In this document: positions 56,597 to 64,000 of the stretch, in pieces | Layout of the letters: every line of letters begins with the position of its first letter | How positions within the stretch are numbered: the first letter of the stretch is position 1 | DNA from: Gaiellasilicea sp963731615 | GTDB taxonomy: Bacteria; Actinomycetota; Thermoleophilia; Gaiellales; Gaiellaceae | Assembly (NCBI GenBank): GCA_963731615.1 | Contig: CAVSWD010000001.1 | Location: 1 to 64,000 of the forward strand | Direction of reading: 5' to 3' | Length of the DNA stretch: 64,000 nt | The notes under the pieces: model-generated | Databases searched by the model: none | Seen by the model: the letters and a program-made list of their open reading frames with translations, nothing else | Told to the model about the DNA's origin: nothing | Position numbers and translations under genes: made by a program

Positions 56597-57433
56597 GTGG
56601 CGATCGAGATCGATCTCAGCGGTCGCGTTGCCCTCGTTACCGGCGGCTCGCGCGGCCTCGGACGGGCGGATGCGCTCGCGCTCGCTCGAGCCGGCGCGGA
56701 CGTGGTGATCGCGGACATCCAGGTCGAGTCCGACGAGTCGACCGAGACGGCGGAGTCGTACGGCGTCCTCGCGCAGGTCGCGAAGGCGCAGGGGATCGTC
56801 TACACCGAGGCGACGGCGAAGGAGATCCAGGAGCTTGGCCGGCGCTCGGCCGCGATCAAGTGCGACGTCACCGACCGCGACCAGGTCAAGGAGACCGTCG
56901 ACCGCGTCGTCGAGGAGTTCGGCTCCGTCGACATCCTGATCAACAATGCGGGCACGCTCGACCACGTCGGCCAGTTCACAGACCAGAACCCGGAGCTCTG
57001 GGAGCGCGACCTCCGCGTCAACCTGACCGGCGGCTTCAACTGCGCGCAGGCCGTCTGGCCGCACATGAAGGAGCGGGAGTGGGGCCGGATCATCAACATG
57101 GCCTCGGTCGCCGGCACGCTGGGGGGCTTCGGCCAGGCGAGCTACTCGACGACGAAGGCCGGCATCCTCGGCCTGACCCGGACGCTGGCGATGGAGGGAG
57201 GCCGCCACGGGATCACCTGCAACGCGATCGTGCCCGGGATCATCGGCACCGAGGCGTTTCACTTCGCCAACCCGGCGATGAACGAGCGGATCGCGAACCG
57301 CACGGTCTTCAAGCGGCCGGGCGAGCCGGAGGACATCGCGAACGCGATCTGCTTCCTCTGCTCCGACCTCGCGAACTACATCACCGGCGTGCAGCTGAAT
57401 GTGAGCGGCGGCGTTGAGCTGTTCGTTTTCTAG
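56597..57433 (+). CDS. Short-chain dehydrogenase/reductase
   Basis: A 278-residue classical SDR. The NAD(P)-binding TGGSRGLGRA is at residues 15-24, NNAG is in VDILINNAGTLDHVG, and the catalytic Ser, Tyr and Lys are in INMASVAGTLGGFGQASYST and TTKAG. An insertion after strand 2 (SDESTETAESYGVLAQVAKA) is unusual and gives the extra length. It sits between two acyl-CoA dehydrogenases, so a 3-hydroxyacyl-CoA or related substrate is plausible. It begins at GTG and ends next to structured motif copy B. Confidence 0.9.
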   Translation: MAIEIDLSGRVALVTGGSRGLGRADALALARAGADVVIADIQVESDESTETAESYGVLAQVAKAQGIVYTEATAKEIQELGRRSAAIKCDVTDRDQVKETVDRVVEEFGSVDILINNAGTLDHVGQFTDQNPELWERDLRVNLTGGFNCAQAVWPHMKEREWGRIINMASVAGTLGGFGQASYSTTKAGILGLTRTLAMEGGRHGITCNAIVPGIIGTEAFHFANPAMNERIANRTVFKRPGEPEDIANAICFLCSDLANYITGVQLNVSGGVELFVF

Positions 57434-57502
57434 CGCAGGATGAGCATCCGCTCTCGCGGACGCTCATCGCGCGAAGACCCCTGAAGGGCCGCTTTCGCGG
57501 CC
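57433..57502 (-). ncRNA. Candidate structured RNA motif, copy B
   Basis: Same architecture as 37917-37989: a gcgc/gcgc clamp, a 13-bp stem (57439-57451 with 57456-57468), the invariant core gaagacccctgaag and a 6-bp stem (57487-57492 with 57497-57502). Compared with copy A, stem positions 4, 5 and 7 change on both sides and keep pairing. On the minus strand both loops become GNRA type (gaga, gaaa) and the single plus-strand A-C mismatch becomes G-U, favouring minus-strand transcription. It lies between the SDR and the next dehydrogenase gene. Confidence 0.55.
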
Positions 57503-57516
57503 AAAGGCGTGACGAT

Positions 57517-58680
57517 TTGAACGTACGGGTGGGACACGGAATCGGCTTTGAGCTCTCGTCCGAGCAGCGGGAGCTGCGCGACCTCGCGCACGACTTCGCC
57601 GAGCGGGAGCTGCGGCCGATCGCGCGGGAGTGGGACGAGCGGAGGATTGCCCGCCGGAACTGCTCGGCAGGGCGGCGGCGCTCGGGCTCACCTCGCACGC
57701 GATCCCGGCCGAGTACGGCGGCGGCGGCGTCTCGGCAGTTACGTCCATCCCTGATCGCCGAGGAGCTCTCGTGGGGGTGCGCCGGCCTGTCGGCCCCGAT
57801 CGGCGCGACGATGTTCCCGGTGCGGCCGCTGCTGCGCTCCGGCACGGACGAGCAGAAGCAGCGCTGGCTGACCCGGCTCGCCTCCGAGGAGGGCTGCCTC
57901 GCGGCGATCGCCTTCACCGAGCCCGGCGCGGGCTCCGACGTCGCCGGGATCCAGGCAACCGCCCGCCGCGACGGCGATGAGTACGTCCTCGCCGGCGAGA
58001 AGTGCTACGTCACGAACGGCGGCATCGCCGAGCTGACGATCGTCTTCGCCAAGCTCGAGGACGCGATCACGGCCTTCCTCGTCGAAGCCGGCGATCCGGG
58101 CGTGACGGCCGGCCGGAAGGAGCCGAAGCTCGGCCTGCGTGCCTCCTACACGGGCTCGATCCTGCTCGACGAGGCGCGCATCCCGGTCGACCGGCTGCTC
58201 GGAGAGGAGGGAGAAGGCTTCGCGATCGCAATGGACTTCTTCCTGCACTCGCGGCCGCAGGTGGCTGCATCCGCGGTCGGGATCGCCCGTGCCGCCTTCG
58301 AGTACGCGACCGACTACGCGAACGAGCGACGCGCCTTCGGCAAGCCGCTGATCGCGAAGCAGGGCATCTCGTTCAAGCTCGCCGACATGGCGATGCAGAT
58401 CGAGGCGTCGCGCCTGCTCGTCTGGCGTGCGGCCGCCGCGGCCGACACTGGTTCTGTAGGCACAGCCGAGGACGCGGGGCTGCTCGGCTCGTTTGCGAAG
58501 GCGTTCGCCGCCGACGTCGCGATGGCCGTCACGACCGATGCCGTCCAGGTGCTCGGCGGTGCCGGGATCATGCGCGACCATCCGGTCGAGAAGTGGCTTC
58601 GCGACGCCAAGGTGCTCCAGATCGTCGAGGGGACGTCCGAGATCCAGCGGCACGTGATCGTGCAGTACCTTCGCCGATAG
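57517..58680 (+). CDS. Acyl-CoA dehydrogenase (compensating frame breaks)
   Basis: A 387-residue acyl-CoA dehydrogenase. A roughly 90-base stretch from 57645 is out of frame; read in the neighbouring frame it gives LGLTSHAIPAEYGGGG, the conserved region expected there, so two opposite indels flank it. AIAFTEPGAGSDVAGIQATA, GEKCYVTNGGIAELTIVFAK and the catalytic segment LQIVEGTSEIQRHVIVQYLR follow. In the last motif Val replaces the usual Tyr before EGTSEIQR. It starts at TTG. With the SDR and the upstream dehydrogenase it forms a beta-oxidation gene group. Confidence 0.9.
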   Translation: MNVRVGHGIGFELSSEQRELRDLAHDFAERELRPIAREWDERRIARRNCSAGRRRSGSPRTRSRPSTAAAASRQLRPSLIAEELSWGCAGLSAPIGATMFPVRPLLRSGTDEQKQRWLTRLASEEGCLAAIAFTEPGAGSDVAGIQATARRDGDEYVLAGEKCYVTNGGIAELTIVFAKLEDAITAFLVEAGDPGVTAGRKEPKLGLRASYTGSILLDEARIPVDRLLGEEGEGFAIAMDFFLHSRPQVAASAVGIARAAFEYATDYANERRAFGKPLIAKQGISFKLADMAMQIEASRLLVWRAAAAADTGSVGTAEDAGLLGSFAKAFAADVAMAVTTDAVQVLGGAGIMRDHPVEKWLRDAKVLQIVEGTSEIQRHVIVQYLRR

Positions 58681-58726
58681 CTGAGCTCCTGGCTCTGGCC
58701 GGGACGACAGCTACACTGGCCGTCCG

Positions 58727-60598
58727 GTGGGGGCCGATTCCACAACCGTTCGCGGCGGTACGGCGAGCGCACGCTCGGCGCGCCTCGTCGCGCGCTGGGT
58801 TCTCGTCGCGGCCGCTCTGGCCGCGGTTCTGGTCGCCCTGATCGGGCTCGCCTTCGCCGGCTCGACCGCCCGGATCGCCGACGGCGTCACGATCGCGGGC
58901 GTCGAGGTCGGCGGGCTGTCGGCGAGCGAGGCGCAAACGCTGCTCGAGCAGCGCTTCGAGCGGGTCGCCCATGAGCCGATCGTGTTCACGGCCGGCGACG
59001 ACCGCTTCCCGATCAAGGCGACGACTCTCGGGGTGGAGGCCGACTGGGCGACTGCGCTCGAGACCGCCTCGCGCGAGGGTGAGGGCTTCGGGCCGGTGCG
59101 CGGCTTCCGCCGGCTCCAGGCGCGCTTCTTCGGCGAGGAGATCGCGCCGCCCGTCCAGGCCTACACGGCGGCGCTCGACTACAAGATCGCCTCGCTCGCA
59201 GGGGCGATCGATCGAAAGCACGTCGAGGCCGAGCTCGTCCGGCGCGGCCTCGACATCGAGGTCGTTCCCGGGCAGAGCGGCCGCAGCCTCGACCGTGACG
59301 CGGCAGCGGCGACGATCGTCCGCTCGCTCGCGCGGCTCGATCGGGGCGTGCCGGTGGCGCTGCCCGTCCGCGTCGATCCGGTCGACGTGACCGCGGCCGA
59401 CCTCGCCGTGGCCCGGAGACAAGCCGTGACCGCGCTGTCGGCCCCGGTCCGGCTCGAATACGACGGCACCCGCTGGAAGCTGCCGCGCTGGCGCATCGCC
59501 GAGCTCCTGACGCTCCCGACCGCCGGCTCGACGCGGCTCGCGATCGCAGGCGCCGGAGCCGAAGCCTGGTTCGGCAAGCTCCGCAAGACCGTCGAGCATG
59601 CCCCGGTCGACGCACGGTTCGACGTGAACGCCGGCAAGGTCAGCATCATCCCCGACGAGCCCGGCCTCGGCGTCGACGTAGCCGCAACCGCGAAGGCCCT
59701 GCTGGCGGCCGCGGTCTCGCCCACCGCCCGTACCGCCGAGCTCGCCGTGCGCACGACCACGGCCGAGCGCACCGCCGCCGAGGCGAAGACGATGGGGATC
59801 ACCGGCGTCGTCGGCAGCTACTACACGACCTACGGCGGGATCCCGAGCCGCCTGCACAACGTCGCCCTCGTCGCGCAGCTGATCGACGGCGCGCTGATCG
59901 CGCCCGGCGACACGTTCTCGTTCAACGGCACGACTGGCGAGCGAACCGCGGAGAAGGGCTTCCAGGAAGCGCCGGTGATCATCAATGGTGAGCTCCAGAC
60001 CGGTCTCGGAGGCGGCATCTGCCAGGTCTCCACCACCGTGTTCAACGCGGCGTACGAGGCCGGGCTCGAGATCGACGAGCGCACGAACCACGCGCTCTAC
60101 ATCTCGCACTATCCGCTCGGCCGCGACGCGACGGTCAATTACCCGGACCTCGACCTCAAGTTCACGAACGACACCGACAAGTGGCTGCTGCTGCGCACAT
60201 TCGTCGGTGCGGGCTCGCTGACGGTCAATCTCTACGGCTCGCCGCAGAACCGGCGTGTCGAGACGACCGAGCGGCCGCTGCGCGTCGTCGGTGCGCCGGT
60301 GCTGAAGCGAGTGCACGATCCGAGCATGGAGAAGGGCCAGGTCGTGGTCGAGGAGTACGGACAGCCGGCGCGGGCGACCAGCGTCAGTCGCACCGTCTAC
60401 GCGGCCGACGGGACGAAGCTGCACGACAACACCTGGTACTCGTCCTACCGCTCGGAGCCGAAGGTCGTCCGGGTCGGCACGAAGCCGAAACCGAAGCCGA
60501 AGCCCGATCCGAAGGCAAAGCCGTCGAAGGCGGATGACCTGGACGACGTGGACGATCTGCTGGCGCCGCCCGCGTCCCAGGCTACGACTCGGCCGTAG
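58727..60598 (+). CDS. VanW-family protein with peptidoglycan-binding-4 repeats
   Basis: A 623-residue envelope protein. A short cytosolic arm is followed by a transmembrane helix (VLVAAALAAVLVALIGLAFA), then two PG_binding_4-type domains (GVTIAGVEVGGLSASEAQTL onwards and a second near residue 230-340) and the VanW domain: VVGSYYTTYGGIPSRLHNVA, GDTFSFNGTTGERTAEKGFQ and GLGGGICQVSTTVFNAAYEA. The end is a Lys/Pro and then Asp-rich tail. VanW proteins are common in Actinobacteria and linked to wall metabolism, but the biochemical role is undefined. Confidence 0.92.
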   Translation: MGADSTTVRGGTASARSARLVARWVLVAAALAAVLVALIGLAFAGSTARIADGVTIAGVEVGGLSASEAQTLLEQRFERVAHEPIVFTAGDDRFPIKATTLGVEADWATALETASREGEGFGPVRGFRRLQARFFGEEIAPPVQAYTAALDYKIASLAGAIDRKHVEAELVRRGLDIEVVPGQSGRSLDRDAAAATIVRSLARLDRGVPVALPVRVDPVDVTAADLAVARRQAVTALSAPVRLEYDGTRWKLPRWRIAELLTLPTAGSTRLAIAGAGAEAWFGKLRKTVEHAPVDARFDVNAGKVSIIPDEPGLGVDVAATAKALLAAAVSPTARTAELAVRTTTAERTAAEAKTMGITGVVGSYYTTYGGIPSRLHNVALVAQLIDGALIAPGDTFSFNGTTGERTAEKGFQEAPVIINGELQTGLGGGICQVSTTVFNAAYEAGLEIDERTNHALYISHYPLGRDATVNYPDLDLKFTNDTDKWLLLRTFVGAGSLTVNLYGSPQNRRVETTERPLRVVGAPVLKRVHDPSMEKGQVVVEEYGQPARATSVSRTVYAADGTKLHDNTWYSSYRSEPKVVRVGTKPKPKPKPDPKAKPSKADDLDDVDDLLAPPASQATTRP

Positions 60599-60992
60599 CG
60601 ACCGCCTCGGCGAACCAGGCCGGGATGCGAGTGGGGAGCCTCGTGGCGGCGTCGACGGTGGCATGCGCCGTATGACCGTCGGCCACGACCACACCCTCGT
60701 GCTCGACGACGTACTCGTAGCGGAAGCGCGCGCCGCGGAGGTCGACGCAGCGCGTCCAGATCCGCAGCCGATCGTCGAAGCGCACTGCCGTGAGGTAGCG
60801 CACGCAGGCCTCCGTCGTCAGCGCCTCGATTCCCTGGGCCTGGATGCTGCGGTAGCCGCCGGCGTACTCGGCGAGGTAGGCGACCCGCGCCACCTCGAGC
60901 CAGACGAGGAAGGCCGCGTGGTGAGCGATGCCCTGGGCGTCCGTCTCGGCGAAGCGGACGACGACCTCGGTCGAGAAGTTGTAGCCCTCCAT
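60582..60992 (-). CDS. Acyl-CoA thioesterase, 4HBT hotdog family
   Basis: A 136-residue hotdog-fold thioesterase. VVVRFAETDAQGIAHHAAFL contains the catalytic Asp and the following conserved His of the 4HBT/YbgC group, and LEVARVAYLAEYAG the N-terminal helix. FRYEYVVEHEGVVVADGHTA is the typical central strand pair. It would release free acid from acyl-CoA. It overlaps the VanW gene end by 17 bases. Confidence 0.87.
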   Translation of the reverse strand: MEGYNFSTEVVVRFAETDAQGIAHHAAFLVWLEVARVAYLAEYAGGYRSIQAQGIEALTTEACVRYLTAVRFDDRLRIWTRCVDLRGARFRYEYVVEHEGVVVADGHTAHATVDAATRLPTRIPAWFAEAVATAES

Positions 60993-61090
60993 CGCAGCAC
61001 TCTTGCACGGGGCGTAGGCCTGCAGCTCGCGCTGGCGCTCGCCGCTGCGGCGCTCCTCGCCGGCGGCTTCTTCGCGCTGCGGCAGAAGAC

Positions 61091-61273
61091 CTAGGCCGCC
61101 GCGCGCCGGACGGTGCGCTCGTCGAGGACCCGATGGCAGTCCGAGCAGACCTGCTGCTCGATCTCGTACGGGATCCCCGCCTGCTGCCGCAGTGCGTGCG
61201 CGACCACAGCCCTGTGCTCGTGCAAGAGCTGAGCTTGCAGTTCGCGCGCGCTTGTGTCTGGATCGATCGTCAT
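61091..61273 (-). CDS. Small protein of unknown function with CxxC
   Basis: A 60-residue protein, helical at first (ELQAQLLHEHRAVVAHALRQ), then IEQQVCSDCHRVLDERTVRR with a CxxCH group that could bind zinc. No family is recognised. The ATG at 61273 has only a weak purine site upstream. It is divergent from the L,D-transpeptidase gene, and the palindrome at 61302-61317 lies between them. Confidence 0.45.
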   Translation of the reverse strand: MTIDPDTSARELQAQLLHEHRAVVAHALRQQAGIPYEIEQQVCSDCHRVLDERTVRRAAA

Positions 61274-61301
61274 CGCCCTCTCACGTTAGTCATCGTTGCC
61301 C

Positions 61302-61317
61302 CTGGCACAAGTGCCAG
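61302..61317. promoter_or_regulatory. Perfect inverted repeat between divergent genes
   Basis: CTGGCAC-aa-GTGCCAG, 7-base perfect arms, about 40 bases before the L,D-transpeptidase start, followed by a short T-run. It may be an operator; a weak terminator is the alternative. Confidence 0.35.
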
Positions 61318-61357
61318 TTTTGTGAACAAACGGTCCCGAGGTCGCTACCGTTCAGTC

Positions 61358-62149
61358 ATGCGTGTAGTGCTCGTGTTACTCCTCGTGTCGGCTGTCGCCG
61401 TTGCCGGCGGCGTCACGGAGGCCGGAGGCACGATCCCTCGCGATCCTGTGCCCAGAGGCTCCGAGAACTCAGACGCCGGCAAGGCGAAAAAGACGGTGGA
61501 GCGGTGCCGGCCGAAGTCGGTGCGGCGTGTAGGGACGACGCGGACGAGCTATGCGGCCGTCGTGCGCAAGCGCGCGATCGCGTTTCGCCGCCCCGGACAG
61601 TCGGAGCTGGCCAGGTTCGGGCCTCGGAATGTCAACGGCGTCCCGACCGTGTTCGCCGTGCTCGCGAAGCAGGTCGACCGGCACTGCGGCGTCAGCTGGT
61701 ATCGGGTGCAGCTGCCGATGAAGCCGAACGGGATCACGGGCTGGGTGCGTCCGTATGCGGTCGACGTCGTCCCGCTGACGACCCGGATCCAGGTCGATCT
61801 CTCGGACCGGCAGGTGACGCTTTTCGTCCGCGGCAAGAAGGCGCTCACGGCGCGGGCGGCGATCGGCACGAGCGCGACGCCGACGCCGACGGGCCGCTAC
61901 TACGTCAATCAGCGGTTGATCCCCGGCGACACGTCCGGGCCGTTCGGGCCGGGTGCGATCGGCATCTCTGCGTTCTCGGAGGTGCTGACCGGCTGGGTGC
62001 AGGGCGGCCCGATCGCGATTCACGGGACCAATCGGCCCCAACTGCTCGGCCAGGCGGTCTCGAACGGCTGCATCCGCATCCACAACGAGAAGCTCGTCCG
62101 GCTCTTCCGCCGGGCGCTGGCGGGCACGCCGGTTACGGTTCGCGCCTGA
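61358..62149 (+). CDS. L,D-transpeptidase (YkuD family)
   Basis: A 263-residue secreted enzyme. The signal peptide VVLVLLLVSAVAVAGGVTEA is followed by an SH3-like or linker region and the YkuD domain: TTRIQVDLSDRQVTLFVRGK opens it, and IAIHGTNRPQLLGQ with AVSNGCIRIHNEKLVRLF holds the catalytic His and Cys. It cross-links peptidoglycan through 3-3 bonds or anchors proteins. ATG at 61358 is chosen because the signal peptide follows directly. Confidence 0.92.
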   Translation: MRVVLVLLLVSAVAVAGGVTEAGGTIPRDPVPRGSENSDAGKAKKTVERCRPKSVRRVGTTRTSYAAVVRKRAIAFRRPGQSELARFGPRNVNGVPTVFAVLAKQVDRHCGVSWYRVQLPMKPNGITGWVRPYAVDVVPLTTRIQVDLSDRQVTLFVRGKKALTARAAIGTSATPTPTGRYYVNQRLIPGDTSGPFGPGAIGISAFSEVLTGWVQGGPIAIHGTNRPQLLGQAVSNGCIRIHNEKLVRLFRRALAGTPVTVRA

Positions 62150-62166
62150 GGGGTACCATCGCCGTC

Positions 62167-62496
62167 ATGGCGAAGACACAGCAGAAGGACATCATCACGC
62201 AGGTTCGGGGCCTCGGCTCCGAGGCGTTGCAACGGCTCGCCGACGTCCCCGGCGGCTCGAAGCTGATGGAGATGGCGAACGACTCGCGCTCCCGGCTGGA
62301 CGAGATTCAGAAGAAGCTGCGCGGTCTCGACGAGCTCGAGAAGCGCGTCGCGAAGCTGGAGCGGCAGCTGGCCGGCGAGGCGAAGAAGAAGCCGGCCGCG
62401 AAGCCCCGGAAGAAGCCGGCTGCCCGGAAGCCGAAGCCGGCGTCGACATCGACGCCGACGTCAGCCGAGCCGCCGAAGAGCCCCCCGGCCGCCTAA
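62167..62496 (+). CDS. Small helical protein with Lys/Pro/Ala-rich tail, unknown function
   Basis: A 109-residue protein. The first 70 residues are helical and charged (SRSRLDEIQKKLRGLDELEK, RVAKLERQLAGEA), like a coiled coil. The rest is a basic low-complexity tail (KKKPAAKPRKKPAARKPKPA) that could bind nucleic acid or the wall. The start of the helical part (ITQVRGLGSEALQRLADVPG) is a recognisable conserved block, but I cannot name a family. It starts 17 bases after the transpeptidase stop. Confidence 0.6.
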   Translation: MAKTQQKDIITQVRGLGSEALQRLADVPGGSKLMEMANDSRSRLDEIQKKLRGLDELEKRVAKLERQLAGEAKKKPAAKPRKKPAARKPKPASTSTPTSAEPPKSPPAA

Positions 62497-63404
62497 GCAG
62501 CGGGAACGCGGACGCGCAGGGCGCCCGGGGCGACCTCGAAACGGGCAGGCGTCGTGCCCGGCTGCTCGCCGTCGAGCTCGACCGGCAGCGGCGCGTCCGC
62601 GTCGACCGTCACGACCGAGCCGCGCAGCAACTCCGCCTTCGGATGCGGCAGGTGGCGGCCGCGGTAGGTCTTCGGCAGCGTCACGAGCAGGTCGCGCTTG
62701 GTCAGGTCGCCGATCGTGAGTACGTCGAAGAGGCCGTCGTCGGGCTCGGCCTCGGGGCAGATGATCATGCCGCCTCCGAAGGTGCGCCCGTTCGCGACGA
62801 CGACGTCGTGCATGTGACCGATGCGCGTCTCGTCGTCCACGGCGAGACGAAGCTCCGAGTTCTGCCAGCGCGCAAAGACGGCCAGCGTCGCCCAGAGGTA
62901 CGAGATCTTGCCGCCGAGGGCCTTCGACGTCGCGTTCGCCCGCTGTGCGATCGCACCGCTCATGCCCGCGCTCGCGACGTTCGCGAAGTACGTCTCGGCC
63001 TCGGTTCCGTCCCAGGCGCGGTAGCGGACGCGGCCGAGGTCGATCGTCCGGGGCTTCCCCGTCACCGCGACGTCGATCGCGCCCTCGAGCTTGTGCGGGA
63101 TCCCGTAGGTGCGGACGAAGTCCCAGCCGGTGCCACGCGGGATGACGGCGATCTCGACGTCGTCGCGCCCGGCGATGCCGTTTGCGACCTCGTTGACGGA
63201 GCCGTCGCCGCCGACGACGACGAGCAGCGTGGCGCCGCCGACCGCCGCCTCGCGCGCGAGGTCACCGAGCTGGCCCGCCCGTTCCGAGAAGAGCGTGTCG
63301 CCCTCGAGCCCGCGCGTGGCGGCGCGGTGCGCGATCTCCGGCCAGCGCTTCCCGGTGGCGCCGTTGTCCGACGCTGGGTTGACCAGGAAGACGGTGGTGC
63401 TAAT
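62493..63404 (-). CDS. Diacylglycerol/lipid kinase family protein (start uncertain)
   Basis: A 303-residue DagK/YegS-type lipid kinase. STTVFLVNPASDNGATGKRW begins the ATP-binding domain and LLVVVGGDGSVNEVANGIAG carries the GGDGS motif. IPRGTGWDFVRTYGIP and NVASAGMSGAIAQR follow, and GGGMIICPEAEPDDGLFDVL leads into the C-terminal domain. No ATG, GTG or TTG lies before the conserved N-terminus; an ATT at 63404, overlapping the deoD stop, is the only sensible point unless an indel hides the start. It phosphorylates a membrane lipid; the exact lipid is unknown. Confidence 0.87.
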   Translation of the reverse strand: MSTTVFLVNPASDNGATGKRWPEIAHRAATRGLEGDTLFSERAGQLGDLAREAAVGGATLLVVVGGDGSVNEVANGIAGRDDVEIAVIPRGTGWDFVRTYGIPHKLEGAIDVAVTGKPRTIDLGRVRYRAWDGTEAETYFANVASAGMSGAIAQRANATSKALGGKISYLWATLAVFARWQNSELRLAVDDETRIGHMHDVVVANGRTFGGGMIICPEAEPDDGLFDVLTIGDLTKRDLLVTLPKTYRGRHLPHPKAELLRGSVVTVDADAPLPVELDGEQPGTTPARFEVAPGALRVRVPAA

Positions 63405-64000
63405 GGCCGGACGTCGCGGTGGCGAGCGCCACGCGCGTCATCCGGTCGACGGCGGCCTTCATCTCGTCGTCCGTTACCCGCTTGAACTCGCCCTCGACGA
63501 TGATGTCGCTGACGATCAGAAGGCAGCCGGCCTGCACGCCCTTGAGCGCGCCGACGGTGAAGAGCGCCGCGGCCTCCATCTCGACCGCGAGGACGCCCCG
63601 CTTCGACCAGCGCTCGTACTGGCCTTCGTCCGGGTTGTAGAAGAGGTCGCTCGAGACGATCGGGCCGACGTGCATCTCCTGGCCGATCTCCTTCGCGACG
63701 TGGACGGCGCCGTGGATCAGCTCCCAGCTCGCGGTCGGGCAGTGCGGCTCGTTGCCGACGAGGTGCATCGCGGTCGAGTCGGCCGGCACGGCGCTGATCG
63801 CGACGATCATGTCGCCGAGCTTGTGGTGCGCCTGCAGGCCGCCGCAGGTGCCGACCCGGAGCAGCTTCTTGACGCCGAGCTGGATGAGCTCCTCGAAGAC
63901 GATCGTCGCGCCCGGGCAGCCCATGCCGGTTCCCTGAACCGACACCGGCTTGCCCTTCCCAGGTGCCCGAGTAGCCGAGCAGCCCGCGCTCGGAGTTCCG
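63400..64000 (-). CDS. deoD: Purine nucleoside phosphorylase, DeoD type (5' end outside window, one frame break)
   Basis: The C-terminal about 200 residues of a PNP/UDP family phosphorylase. NSERGLLGYSGTWEG at the window edge and VSVQGTGMGCPGATIVFEEL are joined across an extra base near 63957. LLRVGTCGGLQAHHKLGDM, SDLFYNPDEGQYERWSKRG and the ribose-binding VLAVEMEAAALFTVGALKG are typical of hexameric DeoD. It cleaves purine nucleosides with phosphate. The stop overlaps the presumed start of the lipid kinase gene, so the two are probably an operon. Confidence 0.93.
   Translation of the reverse strand, partial: GTPSAGCSATRAPGKGKPVSVQGTGMGCPGATIVFEELIQLGVKKLLRVGTCGGLQAHHKLGDMIVAISAVPADSTAMHLVGNEPHCPTASWELIHGAVHVAKEIGQEMHVGPIVSSDLFYNPDEGQYERWSKRGVLAVEMEAAALFTVGALKGVQAGCLLIVSDIIVEGEFKRVTDDEMKAAVDRMTRVALATATSGH

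Noticed and set aside
56579..57262. Upstream extension of the third HTH_42 gene
   Set aside because: Opposite the SDR gene and without family sequence; GTG at 56578 gives the right N-terminus.
60996..61094. Plus-strand end of an open frame with a hydrophobic segment (LQLALALAAAALLAGGFFAL)
   Set aside because: Looks like one membrane helix but has no start codon nearby after the VanW stop; may be a remnant or chance frame.
61302..61320. Sigma-54 promoter suggested by TGGCAC
   Set aside because: No TTGC element at the required spacing; the string is half of a palindrome.

Overview
The window is a high-GC chromosomal segment. It is most likely from an actinobacterium of the Thermoleophilia/Gaiellales-Solirubrobacterales type. 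This is inferred from gene order, the zinc-binding forms of S14, S4, L24 and L36, an F420-type LLM oxidoreductase, Ku, VanW and YkuD wall enzymes, many GTG/TTG starts and several acyl-CoA dehydrogenases; no 16S gene is present to confirm it. About 35 single-base indels, mostly +1, interrupt otherwise well-conserved proteins, including essential ones such as L2, L3, L4, SecY and LigA. I read these as consensus errors rather than real pseudogenes and give gene extents across them.

Region 1 (1-21072) is the translation supercluster: fusA-tuf-rpsJ-rplC-rplD-rplW-rplB-rpsS-rplV-rpsC-rplP-rpmC-rpsQ-rplN-rplX-rplE-rpsN-rpsH-rplF-rplR-rpsE-rpmD-rplO-secY-adk-map, then a cyclase/STAND-ATPase gene, then infA-rpmJ-rpsM-rpsK-rpsD-rpoA-rplQ. 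Most genes overlap by 1-11 bases, so they form one or two long operons. S3, S17, S5, L15 and L22 carry unusual low-complexity extensions, most of them acidic. The S17 extension is about 150 residues.

Region 2 (21069-31431) holds an LLM oxidoreductase, an NfeD-like membrane protein, a cytochrome P450, truA, a HAD phosphatase, ligA, a PadR regulator with a HAAS-type membrane partner, a PBP4-type carboxypeptidase, a NarL-type response regulator and a 3D-domain wall protein. Region 3 (31432-45362) holds an NlpC/P60 hydrolase, an acyl-CoA synthetase, Ku, small enzymes, cupins, Nif3, tRNA-Pro(CGG), two head-to-head AlkZ/YcaQ-like genes, and a patchy stretch (about 40.9-43.7 kb) with degenerate short repeats around a peptidase E gene. 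Region 4 (45348-58680) is mostly acyl-CoA metabolism: a CaiB-type CoA transferase, a TetR regulator, glutaryl-CoA dehydrogenase, two acyl-CoA dehydrogenases and an SDR dehydrogenase. It also contains a two-gene peptidoglycan cassette (NagZ-like plus amidase) bracketed by two inverted copies of a 162-bp palindromic element. Region 5 (58727-64000) has VanW, a thioesterase, an L,D-transpeptidase, a lipid kinase and the start of deoD.

The non-coding signals deserve most attention. A two-copy hairpin motif has an invariant core and compensatory base changes (37917-37989, 57433-57502). A multibranched element is closed by a perfect 14-bp stem (29515-29678). The palindromic elements lie at 51549-51710 and 53980-54142. 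Operator-like palindromes occur at a PadR gene, at the TetR gene and upstream of the acyl-CoA dehydrogenase. No CRISPR array, transposase, integrase or phage gene was seen.
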